22,979 bases of DNA from JARLFX01 sp036404255. Its GTDB lineage: Bacteria > Acidobacteriota > Terriglobia > Terriglobales > Acidobacteriaceae. Positions 14,910-22,604 of this stretch are shown piece after piece. The notes under the pieces are model-generated. The model worked only from the letters and a program-made list of their open reading frames with translations. It was not told the DNA's origin and did not search any database. The position numbers and the translations under genes are program-made. Each line of letters starts with the position of its first letter. The first letter of the stretch is position 1. The stretch lies in the NCBI GenBank assembly GCA_036404255.1, contig DASWOP010000229.1:1-22979 (forward strand). The letters are read 5' to 3'.

Positions 14910-16655
14910 CTAGTGGCGTTGTTTTGCTGCAGGCTTGTGGGGCGTGCCGGTCGTCCAGGCCTCATTGCTCTCATTCAGGGGGCCGATGCCGCCTTCCATT
15001 GCCAGGCCGTTCCAGGTCCGTTGGGCTGTCGTGTCCAGGTAAATAGGCGAGGGGGAACTGCGGTCTGCCCTGGAGGCTTCAGGGGGCGTTGGAGGGGCAG
15101 GTAGGACCGCCTCTACGCCATCGCCGAGCTGGGGAACGGCCTTGGCCAGCGCCAGCAGGCGGGAGGGCAGCACGCCGCCGCGTAGGTGCAGGATGACGCT
15201 ATTGCAGCGTACCAAGCCATCCATAACAGCGGGAGAGGGCGCGCCGAGCGCAAACTGAACAGGATCGAGCACCGCGCCTCCAATAACGGCTGCATCGTGA
15301 TGTTTCTTGCCTGCGGGGCCCGCAGGGAGAGTGTGCAGGTGCAGGTTTGCGACCGTGATCGGCGCGGCTACTCCGGGGACATGCAGGGTGAGGAGCGGCA
15401 GTGTTGCCGCGCCCTGCCACTGGGCCGCAGCGGGGCTGGCGGCGCGGTTGTTGTGAACGGATTTGGTGGGTGTAGGCGCGGTAATGGGCGCGTAGGTGAA
15501 TACGCCGTTGATGATGCCCTCCGCGGCAAAGGTTGGGGCAATGCGGTTGCTGGCGTGGCGCGCCATCTCCAGTAACTGCCCCGCTGGAATGTTCTGCGCC
15601 GTGAACTGTAGTGCGGGCTGGGGCTTGCCACGCAGGGTGGATATTGACCCCTCTGCCAACAGAAAGCCGCTGCCCAGCGGAAGCGCGCAATGAATGGCGT
15701 CAAACGCATGCAGCTTGTCCAGAGAAGCGGCTGTGCAATGGATGTCGAGCGAAAGGGTGCGTTCTGCCACAAAGTCTGCACGGCGCACGTCGTCCAGGTG
15801 CACCTTCGTATCAATCTGCGCTGAACCGAAGAGCCCGGCAACCGTGGCGCTGGCATTGATCGCACCACGCCATCCGGCATCACGCCGCATCAGCATGCGG
15901 CTCACATCGCCTAACTGTGCCTTCTCCCAGCTGGCAGAGAGTTGCAGCGGGATAGCATCCAACGTGGCGGCGCGCTCAAAGGTTCCCTCGATCCGCAGCA
16001 GCCCCGTGCCAGCCGCATTCATATCTGTGCGCACGGGATGTGCTTCCATGCGGACGTGCCAGGTCTCCGGCTGCGAGAGCCAGAGCGCGAGCTTGGCATC
16101 GGTCAGGCTGAAGGGCATTTTTTCGTCGCCGTACTTGATGTTGACGCGTGCCTGTGTGGTCTCGATGTAGGGGAAGCGAGGTACGCTGCCGGCTCTCCGC
16201 TGTTCGGTTGGCGCGGTGTGGATTTGCGCGGCCTGCAGCAAAATGCTGCTGATGTTCCACTCGCCCGCGGCATTGCGAACCAGGTTGACGCTGGGCTCGT
16301 CCAGCGAGATGGTGGAGAACTCCAGGCGGCCGCGCCACAGCGAGCTGATATGCAGCGACGCGGTCACGGTGTTGGCGCGCATGAACGGCTCGTAGCCGAA
16401 GGCGGGATTCTCGCCCACAACAAAGTTCGTCAGGGTGAAGGCCGGTGTGGGCAGCAGCCGCAGGCTCACATCATCAAGATGCACGGGCCGCCCAAGGCTT
16501 CCGCCGATGCTGGTGGCGATGCCGTGGCGGTACCGGTTCAGGGTGAGATACGGCGGCAGCAGGATGAGCAGCAGCAAGATAACGACAGCCGAAATAATCC
16601 ACCAGCGGCGGCGTGTTTGGCGTGGATGCGTAGTTTGGATCGGGTCTTCGGTCAT
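14910..16655 (-). CDS. AsmA-family envelope protein
   Basis: A 581-residue protein with one N-terminal transmembrane anchor (about residues 16-38, after a TRRRWW basic stretch) and a long periplasmic part. The AsmA signature follows the anchor: YRHGIATSIGGSLGRPVHLD, then LRLLPTPAFTLTNFVVGENP and ISLDEPSVNLVRNAAGEWNI. AsmA-like proteins are thought to build beta-groove structures for lipid transport or assembly in the outer envelope. The later part is more diverged and ends in a proline/serine-rich tail. It is encoded 25 bp after a lepB gene and is probably the last gene of the rnc-lepB-lepB operon. Its TAG stop directly abuts the TAG stop of the convergent M1-like gene. Confidence 0.82.
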   Translation of the reverse strand: MTEDPIQTTHPRQTRRRWWIISAVVILLLLILLPPYLTLNRYRHGIATSIGGSLGRPVHLDDVSLRLLPTPAFTLTNFVVGENPAFGYEPFMRANTVTASLHISSLWRGRLEFSTISLDEPSVNLVRNAAGEWNISSILLQAAQIHTAPTEQRRAGSVPRFPYIETTQARVNIKYGDEKMPFSLTDAKLALWLSQPETWHVRMEAHPVRTDMNAAGTGLLRIEGTFERAATLDAIPLQLSASWEKAQLGDVSRMLMRRDAGWRGAINASATVAGLFGSAQIDTKVHLDDVRRADFVAERTLSLDIHCTAASLDKLHAFDAIHCALPLGSGFLLAEGSISTLRGKPQPALQFTAQNIPAGQLLEMARHASNRIAPTFAAEGIINGVFTYAPITAPTPTKSVHNNRAASPAAAQWQGAATLPLLTLHVPGVAAPITVANLHLHTLPAGPAGKKHHDAAVIGGAVLDPVQFALGAPSPAVMDGLVRCNSVILHLRGGVLPSRLLALAKAVPQLGDGVEAVLPAPPTPPEASRADRSSPSPIYLDTTAQRTWNGLAMEGGIGPLNESNEAWTTGTPHKPAAKQRH

Positions 16656-16680
16656 TGAGCGGTCGTGCAGTGTGCAATCC

Positions 16681-17478
16681 CTATTTGATCAGGTGCAGTG
16701 TTCTAGTCCAGCGGGTGCCGTCAAAGAAGTGAATGATGATGTGGAACATGAAGGCGAAGCGATCGCTCAGACTCTGTTTATCCATCTGGTCAGCTGGCGT
16801 TTTGAACGACCAGTAGACGAAGAGGGGGCGGCCCACGATGTTTTCCCGCGGCACGAAGCCCCAGTAACGGCCATCGAGCGAATCCAGCCGGTTGTCGCCC
16901 ATGGCAAAGTATTTGCCCTGCGGAACCACGAGATCGTCGCCCTGGATGTGGGTGGGCAGGTCCAGCGCCCAGGTTTCGGTCACGCCGTTGCCCAGGCTCG
17001 TGGGGATGGAGGGGAAGTCGTCGCGATAGGCCTGATAGCTGTGGTCGGGATTGCCGTCGTCCACTGGCATGGCGGCCTGTGGCTCGGTCTGGGCGACGCC
17101 GTTGAGGTACACGATGCCGTTGCGGAGGTGCAATTTGTCGCCCGGAACGCCGACCACGCGCTTGACCAGGAAGAGGTCCGGCTCGCCCGGCTTGAGGAAG
17201 ACAATGATGTCGCCGCGGTGCACATCGCGGTAGTGAACCAGCGGCATCCAACTGGTCTTTGGCGCAATGGTGATGCGGTCCACCAGCACGTGGTCGCCGA
17301 TCAGCAGAGTCTGGGTCATCGATGCCGAGGGAATCTCAAAGTTCTGAAAGATGAAGGTGATAACGAACAGCCCGGCCACCAGCACCGTGGCGATGGACGC
17401 AATGGACTCCAGCAGAGTTTCTTCCCGGGGAGGCAGTTCGCCGGTCTCTTCGGGTGGGGGCGGTGGTGTCTTCGGCAA
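16681..17478 (-). CDS. lepB: Signal peptidase I (second of a tandem pair)
   Basis: A 265-residue type I signal peptidase that removes signal peptides from exported proteins at the outer face of the inner membrane. One N-terminal membrane anchor (about residues 26-44) follows a proline/glutamate-rich start. Catalytic Ser53 is in IPSASM and general-base Lys106 in FLVKRVVGVPGD; the conserved YFAMGDNRLDSLDGRYWG and VPRENIVGRPLFVYW segments are complete. It starts at TTG 17478, with AGGAGG 6 bases upstream, a clear case of a TTG start. A C-terminal hydrophobic patch (FAFMFHIIIHFF) near the end may touch the membrane. It shares the ends RTLHLIK/RTLHVVR and core motifs with the neighbouring lepB, so the pair is probably an old tandem duplication. 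Confidence 0.95.
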   Translation of the reverse strand: MPKTPPPPPEETGELPPREETLLESIASIATVLVAGLFVITFIFQNFEIPSASMTQTLLIGDHVLVDRITIAPKTSWMPLVHYRDVHRGDIIVFLKPGEPDLFLVKRVVGVPGDKLHLRNGIVYLNGVAQTEPQAAMPVDDGNPDHSYQAYRDDFPSIPTSLGNGVTETWALDLPTHIQGDDLVVPQGKYFAMGDNRLDSLDGRYWGFVPRENIVGRPLFVYWSFKTPADQMDKQSLSDRFAFMFHIIIHFFDGTRWTRTLHLIK

Positions 17479-17532
17479 CGGGTTCCTCCTGGCTGTATTG
17501 AAAGTGTATCGCGGGTGCTACGCGCACGGGGA

Positions 17533-17577
17533 AGAGTGTCGGGCGTTTGACGTAACCATCGCCCGAATATTCACTCT
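17533..17577 (-). ncRNA. Two-part hairpin between the tandem lepB genes
   Basis: In the leftward transcript, a perfect 7-bp stem (TCGGGCG with CGCCCGA, 14-base loop; + strand arms 17539-17545 and 17560-17566) is enclosed, after a 5-base one-sided bulge, by a second perfect 6-bp stem (AGAGTG with CACTCT; 17533-17538 and 17572-17577). It lies 33 bp after the first lepB stop's end and ends 55 bases before the second lepB start. No U-tract follows it, so it is not a classic terminator. An RNA processing or stability element is inferred. Confidence 0.5.
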
Positions 17578-17609
17578 ATCTGCGGTTGGAATGGGATTCA
17601 GACCAGCAC

Positions 17610-18425
17610 TCAGCGCACCACATGCAGGGTGCGACTCCAGCGGGCTCTATCGAGCAGGGACGCTGGCGCTGGAGCCTCTGTGACGGCTAGCGTCCCCGGA
17701 CGCGGTGGTGGTGCTTCAGCGTCTGGCTGGCGCAGCGAGAGGTAGATCAGCAGCGGCTCGCCCACGATGGTTGCGCGGGGCACGAAACCCCAGTAGCGGC
17801 TGTCCTGGCTGTCATTGCGGTTATCCCCCATCACGAAATAGCAGCCGGGCGGCACGGTGAGTTCGCCGTTTTTCACCAGTGAGCGCATCTGGATCCACCA
17901 GCGCGTCTCCACGCCGGGGTCGGCCTCGCCCATCTGGGGAAAGTTGTCGCGGAAGTTGTCTGTGCGCGTGGGCCGGTAGATAGCATAGGGTTCGCGCAGC
18001 GGCGTGCCATTCACGTAGACCACGCCGTCGAGCAGGCGAAGACTGTCTCCGGGCAGGCCGATAACGCGTTTCACCAGATGCAGCGAGGCATCCACCGGAT
18101 AGTGGAAGACGACGATCTCGCCTCGCTGAATCCTGCCGTAGGGCAGAAGCCAGCGCCATGGCCCGGCAGGGCCGTAGACCTGCTTGTTGACCAGCAGAAA
18201 ATCGCCGACCAAGAGCGTGCGTTCCATGGACGCAGAGGGAATGCGGAAGGGCTGCACGATGAAGGTGAGGATAAACAGCGCGATGGTGACGATGCGCGCC
18301 AGCGACTGCAGCATGGGGAGCAGGCCGGATTCGGAGATGACCCGAGGAGGTACCGCATCCGCGGTATCGATCGGTGGCCCCGCTGGCTCCACAATGGTTT
18401 GGTGGCTGGTAAATTCCTGGCTCAA
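17610..18425 (-). CDS. lepB: Signal peptidase I (first of a tandem pair)
   Basis: A 271-residue type I signal peptidase paralogous to the next gene. A single membrane anchor (about residues 39-57) is followed by catalytic Ser66 in IPSASMERTLL and Lys119 in LVKRVIGLPGD; the conserved YFVMGDNRNDSQDSRYWG and VPRATIVGEPLLIY segments are intact. An alternative anchor-only function is therefore unlikely. The start is placed at TTG 18425, which overlaps the rnc stop as TTGA. A GTG at 18467 would add 14 residues and overlap rnc by 46 bp. Neither has a strong ribosome binding site, so coupling to rnc translation is likely. A proline-rich stretch (APPPRPGTL) near the C-terminus is absent from the paralogue. 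Confidence 0.93.
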   Translation of the reverse strand: MSQEFTSHQTIVEPAGPPIDTADAVPPRVISESGLLPMLQSLARIVTIALFILTFIVQPFRIPSASMERTLLVGDFLLVNKQVYGPAGPWRWLLPYGRIQRGEIVVFHYPVDASLHLVKRVIGLPGDSLRLLDGVVYVNGTPLREPYAIYRPTRTDNFRDNFPQMGEADPGVETRWWIQMRSLVKNGELTVPPGCYFVMGDNRNDSQDSRYWGFVPRATIVGEPLLIYLSLRQPDAEAPPPRPGTLAVTEAPAPASLLDRARWSRTLHVVR

Positions 18426-19219
18426 AGCTGGGCACCATCGTCTGGGGTTGCGGGGGTTGTGGAGCACAGCGTCTGGTAGGCTACCTGCGCCGCCCGCTGT
18501 TGGGCTTCTTTCTTGGTGGCCGCAGTGGCGGAGCCAAGCACGGTGCTCTTGCCGTCCTTTTCCAGCCGTACTTCAATGGCAAAACTCTTCAGGTGGTCTG
18601 GTCCGCTCTCGGATGTCACGGCGTAACGCGCCTGCCCCAGATCGGACGCCTGCAGATGCTCCTGCAGTGCGGACTTCCAGTCGCCGATGGCGCCGCCTTC
18701 GCCGATGACGGCGGCCAGCGCCGGCAGCGCGGGGTCCACAATAATGCGCGACACGAACGACGCTGCAACGGACATGCCGCCGTCCAGATAGAGTGCAGCG
18801 ACAATGGCTTCCATCGCGTTGGAGAGCAGCGCAGGCTTACGGCGTCCGCCGGTACTCTCTTCGCCTTTGCCCAGCCGCAGATAGTCGCCGAGGTGGATGT
18901 CCTGGGCGGCTTCGGCCAGATGTTTACGGCTCACCAGGGAGGCGCGGAGTCGCGTCAGGTCGCCTTCATGCAGATGAGGAAAGCTGCGGTAGAGCTTCTC
19001 CGCCACAATCAGCCCAAGCACGGCGTCGCCGACAAATTCGAGCTGCTCATTGTCTTCCGAGGTAATGACAGCAGTGCTCTTTCCTTGAGAGGCATTGTGC
19101 TCGTAAGCGAGCGAGCTATGCGTAAGCGCCAGCTCCAGCAGCGCAGGCTGGTGAAAGCTGTGGCCCAGATGGGCGATCAGAGCCCGGTCGTTCTCAAACG
19201 TCTCACGATGCTTACTCAC
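18422..19219 (-). CDS. rnc: Ribonuclease III
   Basis: A 265-residue double-strand-specific endoribonuclease that processes rRNA precursors and structured mRNAs. The RNase III signature NEQLEFVGDAVLGL is at residues 57-70 (Asp65 among the catalytic metal ligands), with the second acidic site in LLSNAMEAIVAALYLDGG near residue 135. The C-terminal dsRNA-binding domain runs from about residue 178 (DWKSALQEHLQA) to 253 (ATKKEAQQRAAQVAYQTL). An insertion (NASQGKSTAVIT, residues 42-53) lengthens the loop before the signature. It starts at GTG 19219 with GGGAG 7 bases upstream. It is encoded after an exported TPR protein and overlaps lepB by 4 bp. A hairpin lies in its 5' leader. Confidence 0.95.
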   Translation of the reverse strand: MSKHRETFENDRALIAHLGHSFHQPALLELALTHSSLAYEHNASQGKSTAVITSEDNEQLEFVGDAVLGLIVAEKLYRSFPHLHEGDLTRLRASLVSRKHLAEAAQDIHLGDYLRLGKGEESTGGRRKPALLSNAMEAIVAALYLDGGMSVAASFVSRIIVDPALPALAAVIGEGGAIGDWKSALQEHLQASDLGQARYAVTSESGPDHLKSFAIEVRLEKDGKSTVLGSATAATKKEAQQRAAQVAYQTLCSTTPATPDDGAQL

Positions 19220-19264
19220 TGCGGCGCTCCCGAGGGGCTTTCAAGCACTCTCTGCCTCTAGTTT

Positions 19265-19295
19265 AACCTTGCAGCCCGTCTTGCGCTGCAAAGTT
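19265..19295 (-). ncRNA. Hairpin in the intercistronic leader of rnc
   Basis: A perfect 7-bp stem (TTGCAGC at 19269-19275, GCTGCAA at 19285-19291, 9-base loop) extends by three further pairs (AAC/GTT) after one C-A mismatch. It lies between the TPR gene stop and the rnc start, about 45 bases before the rnc GTG. No U-tract follows in the direction of transcription. RNase III genes in other bacteria are known to be self-regulated through leader hairpins, so a cleavage site is a reasonable inference. Confidence 0.5.
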
Positions 19296-21127
19296 CAACG
19301 TTTTGGGGCGGGAATCGTAATGGGTTCCGGCTTGTAGGAGTCCTTTTCCGCCTTGCCCGTGGGATCCAGCGGAGTATCCGTATCTTCCTTCTGCTCGGTA
19401 CGGCGAGGCACCACGAAGGGCTGATTCAGACCTTTTTCCGCGGCAGCTTTGGTATCTGCACGGCCATCGCGGCTGACGAGTGCGGCGCGGTACTCGGCCA
19501 GCGCTTTTTCGCGCTGATCCTGTATGTCGTAGATCCGCGCAATGTAGATGTGCGACCAGGCGGTGGTGCGCGGGTCTTTGGAGAGCGAGATCGCCTGCTG
19601 GAAGCTGTTGAGCGCGTCGTCCATCAGGCCGTCATGTGTCTCAATGCGTGCCATCAGGAAGTGTGCGCGGGCAGCGTCGGGATCTTTCTGGTCCAGTGCT
19701 TTTTGTATCAGTTCGGACGCGCCGTCGGTATCGCCGCGAAGCAGTTTCATCTCGGCCAGGTCCAGCCCGGAGAACTGGCGCGTTGAGCGGCGGAGAACGT
19801 CGGAACTGCCTTTGGGATCAAAGGTGACCTGTAGTGCGCTGTGTTTTTCGCGGTCCACATCCATGCCGTAGACCATCTCGCCGATGTTCTGGTTCAGTCC
19901 GCCGGGATCACGCTCAAAGAGCTGCAGTTGCTGATAGAAGTACTGCGTCAGGATGTATCCCTGCTTCACATCGTGCGCTGCCAGGTCGCGACGCACTTGC
20001 TCCAGATGATGTTCATAGCTGTTCATGCGCACATCGTAATCCGCTTGTTCGGAACGGTCTTTCGACGCGGGCTTGCGTGGGCGCGCGTCTGGAATCTCCA
20101 GCGTGCGGGCTTCAATGCCCTTGATCAGGCATTCGGTGACCAGTGCAGTGACATCATTCTTGTAGATGGAGTCCAGAGGTGCGTCCTGCACCGTACCCAG
20201 CAGCGGCGCCAGCCGTGCGATGGAGCCAGAACGCGCGTAGATCAGCGGTTCAATCTCGTAGTGCAGGTAGATGTGGCGAATCTGGTCCAGACGCACGGGG
20301 AGCTGCGTGGGGGTAGATGTCTTCTGCGGCGAAGTAACCAGGATGTAGTCCGTGCCGTAGATGCGCGCATTCGTCTCAGCAGGGGAGAGCAGGGGCTCCA
20401 GCAGAACGAGGAAGCGGCGACCGTCGTAGGCGCTGGTAGGCTGCTTCAGATAGACATTGGTCTCCAGGATCATGCGCGTGAGCGGCTCGTGCAGGCGAGC
20501 GGTGAGGGCTTCGTACTCCGGGCGGTATTTGACCCAGATGAGATGCAGCTGCGTGTCGCGGGCAAAGGCCTGCAGCTCGGGAAGCATGTTCGCGACGGCG
20601 TTGGCGTCAGGCGGCATATCGGATTCGCCCACGCTGAGCGCAAGCTGCGGCGTGAGATAGACGGCGAGCGAGACATACTGCGCCAGGTTTCGGGCAGGGT
20701 CGCTGACACGATGGTTGCTGATGTAGCGGCACAGCACATCACGATCGTCGCGCGCGATGGAGGAAGCAACCAGCGCCTCATTCACGTCATCACGTACCCG
20801 CTGGCGGACAGGATCGGACTCTGCCAGACCGGCGTCGTAGCCGCAGACGTTAAGCGCGGCGGCGACGGAAAACAGACCTTCGTTGCTCTCCAGCGTGATG
20901 GCTGGGCCAGTCGCATCCACGGCATAGGGGCGCTGCACGGGCTTCGGCGTCTCTTCTTCTTGTTTGGGCGCAGCGTTTTCGTCGCCGGGGCCGGAGATGG
21001 AGGACGAAGAGTTCTTTTGCGCCATAAGCATGGCGGGAAACAGCAGCAAAGCCAGCAGGCAGAGCAGCAGCTTCCGGAGTGGACCGGACCGGACGGGATG
21101 GAGCGATGTGAAATGGAAGAAGGACAT
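19295..21127 (-). CDS. Exported TPR-containing protein of unknown function
   Basis: A 610-residue protein with a long signal peptide (basic SGPLRK, then LLLCLLALLLFPAMLMA, cut near residue 36) when started at ATG 21127. The frame stays open to 21226, but the promoter at 21198-21226 rules out that start. The mature N-terminus is Ser/Glu/Pro-rich. The middle region (about residues 60-430) is not recognised. Tetratricopeptide-like helices occupy about residues 465-575 (AEMKLLRGDTDGASELIQKA, ARAHFLMARIETHDGLMDDA, AWSHIYIARIYDIQDQREKA). The tail is charged and proline-rich. It is probably periplasmic or attached to the envelope and takes part in protein-protein contacts. It leads the rnc-lepB-lepB-asmA run, with 75 bp to rnc. 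Confidence 0.75.
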   Translation of the reverse strand: MSFFHFTSLHPVRSGPLRKLLLCLLALLLFPAMLMAQKNSSSSISGPGDENAAPKQEEETPKPVQRPYAVDATGPAITLESNEGLFSVAAALNVCGYDAGLAESDPVRQRVRDDVNEALVASSIARDDRDVLCRYISNHRVSDPARNLAQYVSLAVYLTPQLALSVGESDMPPDANAVANMLPELQAFARDTQLHLIWVKYRPEYEALTARLHEPLTRMILETNVYLKQPTSAYDGRRFLVLLEPLLSPAETNARIYGTDYILVTSPQKTSTPTQLPVRLDQIRHIYLHYEIEPLIYARSGSIARLAPLLGTVQDAPLDSIYKNDVTALVTECLIKGIEARTLEIPDARPRKPASKDRSEQADYDVRMNSYEHHLEQVRRDLAAHDVKQGYILTQYFYQQLQLFERDPGGLNQNIGEMVYGMDVDREKHSALQVTFDPKGSSDVLRRSTRQFSGLDLAEMKLLRGDTDGASELIQKALDQKDPDAARAHFLMARIETHDGLMDDALNSFQQAISLSKDPRTTAWSHIYIARIYDIQDQREKALAEYRAALVSRDGRADTKAAAEKGLNQPFVVPRRTEQKEDTDTPLDPTGKAEKDSYKPEPITIPAPKR

Positions 21128-21197
21128 CAGGCTGCGGAACTCACCATTGCTTCTAAAGATTGCGCTCAGATTTGGACGTTCGTGGGCGTATAGGGTG

Positions 21198-21226
21198 AGT
21201 GTATGAGCCGCGCCATGCAGGGTCAA
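21198..21226 (-). promoter_or_regulatory. Sigma-70 type promoter of the TPR-rnc-lepB-lepB-asmA run
   Basis: On the - strand, TTGACC (5 of 6; 21221-21226) and TACACT (4 of 6; 21198-21203) are separated by exactly 17 bp. Transcription would start near 21191, leaving a leader of about 64 bases before the TPR gene ATG. It lies in the 122-bp gap after the anti-sigma gene, so the downstream genes need not depend on the ECF operon promoter. Confidence 0.55.
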
Positions 21227-21227
21227 A

Positions 21228-21256
21228 CGGCTGCCCCCAAGAGACCTGCTTAGCCG
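21228..21256 (-). terminator. Weak hairpin at the end of the anti-sigma gene
   Basis: CGGCT/AGCCG arms (21252-21256 and 21228-21232) flank a 19-base loop that includes the anti-sigma stop codon. In the leftward transcript the hairpin is followed by TTTGA only, which belongs to the -35 box of the next promoter. At best a weak terminator. Confidence 0.2.
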
Positions 21257-21957
21257 CGGACCGAGATGCCGGTGTAAGAGAGCAGAACGCGTCCGCGGGT
21301 GGGCTGATCGAACACCGTCGCCGGCACAAACTTGCTGAAGAGCAGCTTGTTGGCGAGCTGGGCGCGAACCTCGCCGCTTACATAACCGGAGACTACGCGG
21401 AAGTCATAGACGTCGCCGTTTGCGGTAACGAAGGCTTGCACTACGATAGGCTGTCCGTTGGCATCGGACTGGATCAACTGCGTATCCGACCCGCCGGAAG
21501 CGTACAGGAAACGTGGGGCTGTGGCCGCTCCCGTGGGATCGTCACTCGCAATGGCCTGATCCGGCGCCGAGGCTACCCCGAGCAGGAGAACGACTGCGCC
21601 AAGCATCACCAGGGCGCTGGCCAGACCGGCAGAGGCCTGCAACGCCAGCGGCGCCAGAGTATTGTTCCACGCCAGTTGCAGGCGGTCTAACGCCGTAATG
21701 CGGTCCGGTGCGGAGCACTGTGAAAGGGCGACGCGCAGCCGCAGGCTGAGGTCGGCTGGAGCTTTGGCCGGACCAAGCGAGGCCAACGAATTCTGCATGG
21801 CGCGCCACTGGGCGAATTCGGTATTGCACTCTTCGCAGCCAGTCAGATGGCGCTCCAGCGCCTGCATTACCGTGCCGCTGACGGCACCATCAAGATACGC
21901 GGAGAAGTGAGCACGCGCCTGTCTGCACGAAAGAGAAGCTTGCGAACGGATCATCAT
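21250..21957 (-). CDS. Zinc-finger anti-sigma factor with TonB-C-like external domain
   Basis: A 235-residue membrane protein. The N-terminal anti-sigma zinc finger (ZAS/zf-HC2) shows Cys11 and the H37-x3-C41-x2-C44 motif (HLTGCEEC), which would hold the neighbouring ECF sigma factor inactive in the cytosol. One transmembrane helix spans about residues 104-128. The external part (about residues 150-235) ends with DANGQPIVVQAFVTANGDVY, FRVVSG and FSKFVPATVFDQPTRGRV, which recall the TonB C-terminal domain (G-x-V-x-D-x-x-VVSG, then F-P-A and a hydrophobic strand). The ATG overlaps the sigma stop by 4 bp (ATGA). How the external domain would sense envelope state is not visible. Confidence 0.82.
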   Translation of the reverse strand: MMIRSQASLSCRQARAHFSAYLDGAVSGTVMQALERHLTGCEECNTEFAQWRAMQNSLASLGPAKAPADLSLRLRVALSQCSAPDRITALDRLQLAWNNTLAPLALQASAGLASALVMLGAVVLLLGVASAPDQAIASDDPTGAATAPRFLYASGGSDTQLIQSDANGQPIVVQAFVTANGDVYDFRVVSGYVSGEVRAQLANKLLFSKFVPATVFDQPTRGRVLLSYTGISVRG

Positions 21958-22604
21958 GCCACCCCCTGCCCGGCAGCGAACAGATAGCCTTTGAGTGCGG
22001 CACGTCCACGCATCAGCCGCGATTTGACGGTCCCGATATTGATATTCAGAATTTCTGCGATCTCGTCGTAGGCAAAGCCCTCAATCTCACGCAAAATGAC
22101 CACGGTACGGAAGTTTTCCGGCAGCTTGCGCAGCGCCTCTTCCACGCGCGTTTTGGTTTCCTGTGCCGCAGCGCACTCCAAGGGAGAACGCCCGCTGTCA
22201 GCCAGAGTATCGCTCAGACAGAAGGCAGAGTCGGCGTCATTGCCGTCCCCTGTGATGGGAGAATCGATGGTGAGTTCCTGGCGTTTGTGGCGCGACCACC
22301 AGCGGCGGCGATTGGCTGCCTCATGCAGCGCGATGCGGTAGAGCCATGTTTTAAGGCTTGCATCGCCATGGAAGCCGTTGATGCCGCGGAAGACCTTCAG
22401 GAAGACTTCCTGGGTAATGTCGGCAGCGTCAGAAGGATCGTTCAGGCTGCGGGCAATGACGGAGTAGAGGGGCTGGTGATAGAGCGCAACCAGCAGAGCA
22501 AACGCTTCCTCAGAGCCGGCCTTGAGGTCGGCAACGAGGGCTGCCTCGCCGGACTGCACTGCAATCGCGCTTGCCAGATTTCCCACTGCGGTGCCCGCCT
22601 GCAT
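21954..22604 (-). CDS. ECF-family sigma factor (RpoE-like)
   Basis: A 216-residue ECF sigma-70 factor. Region 2 spans about residues 30-105 (LVALYHQPLYSVIARSLND, DAADITQEVFLKVFRGINGF, SLKTWLYRIALHEAANRRRW). Region 4 spans about residues 150-208 (VEEALRKLPENFRTVVILRE, IEGFAYDEIAEILNINIGTV, KSRLMRGRAALKGYL). The linker is acidic (GDGNDADSAF). AGAGGA lies 7 bases before the ATG at 22604. It is co-encoded with its probable anti-sigma factor, which begins in the overlapping ATGA. It belongs to the classical RpoE-like group rather than to the other ECF factor in this window, whose partner lacks a zinc finger. Upstream dyads in the divergent region may control it. Confidence 0.94.
   Translation of the reverse strand: MQAGTAVGNLASAIAVQSGEAALVADLKAGSEEAFALLVALYHQPLYSVIARSLNDPSDAADITQEVFLKVFRGINGFHGDASLKTWLYRIALHEAANRRRWWSRHKRQELTIDSPITGDGNDADSAFCLSDTLADSGRSPLECAAAQETKTRVEEALRKLPENFRTVVILREIEGFAYDEIAEILNINIGTVKSRLMRGRAALKGYLFAAGQGVA

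Noticed and set aside
16435..17550. 371-codon rightward frame across asmA and lepB
   Set aside because: It is antisense to the complete, motif-bearing signal peptidase I gene, with low-complexity V/H/G-rich translation typical of a shadow frame.
19841..21193. 450-codon open frame opposite the TPR gene
   Set aside because: It is antisense to a well-supported gene with signal peptide and TPR motifs, and its translation has no domain-like features; GC-rich codon structure explains the open frame.
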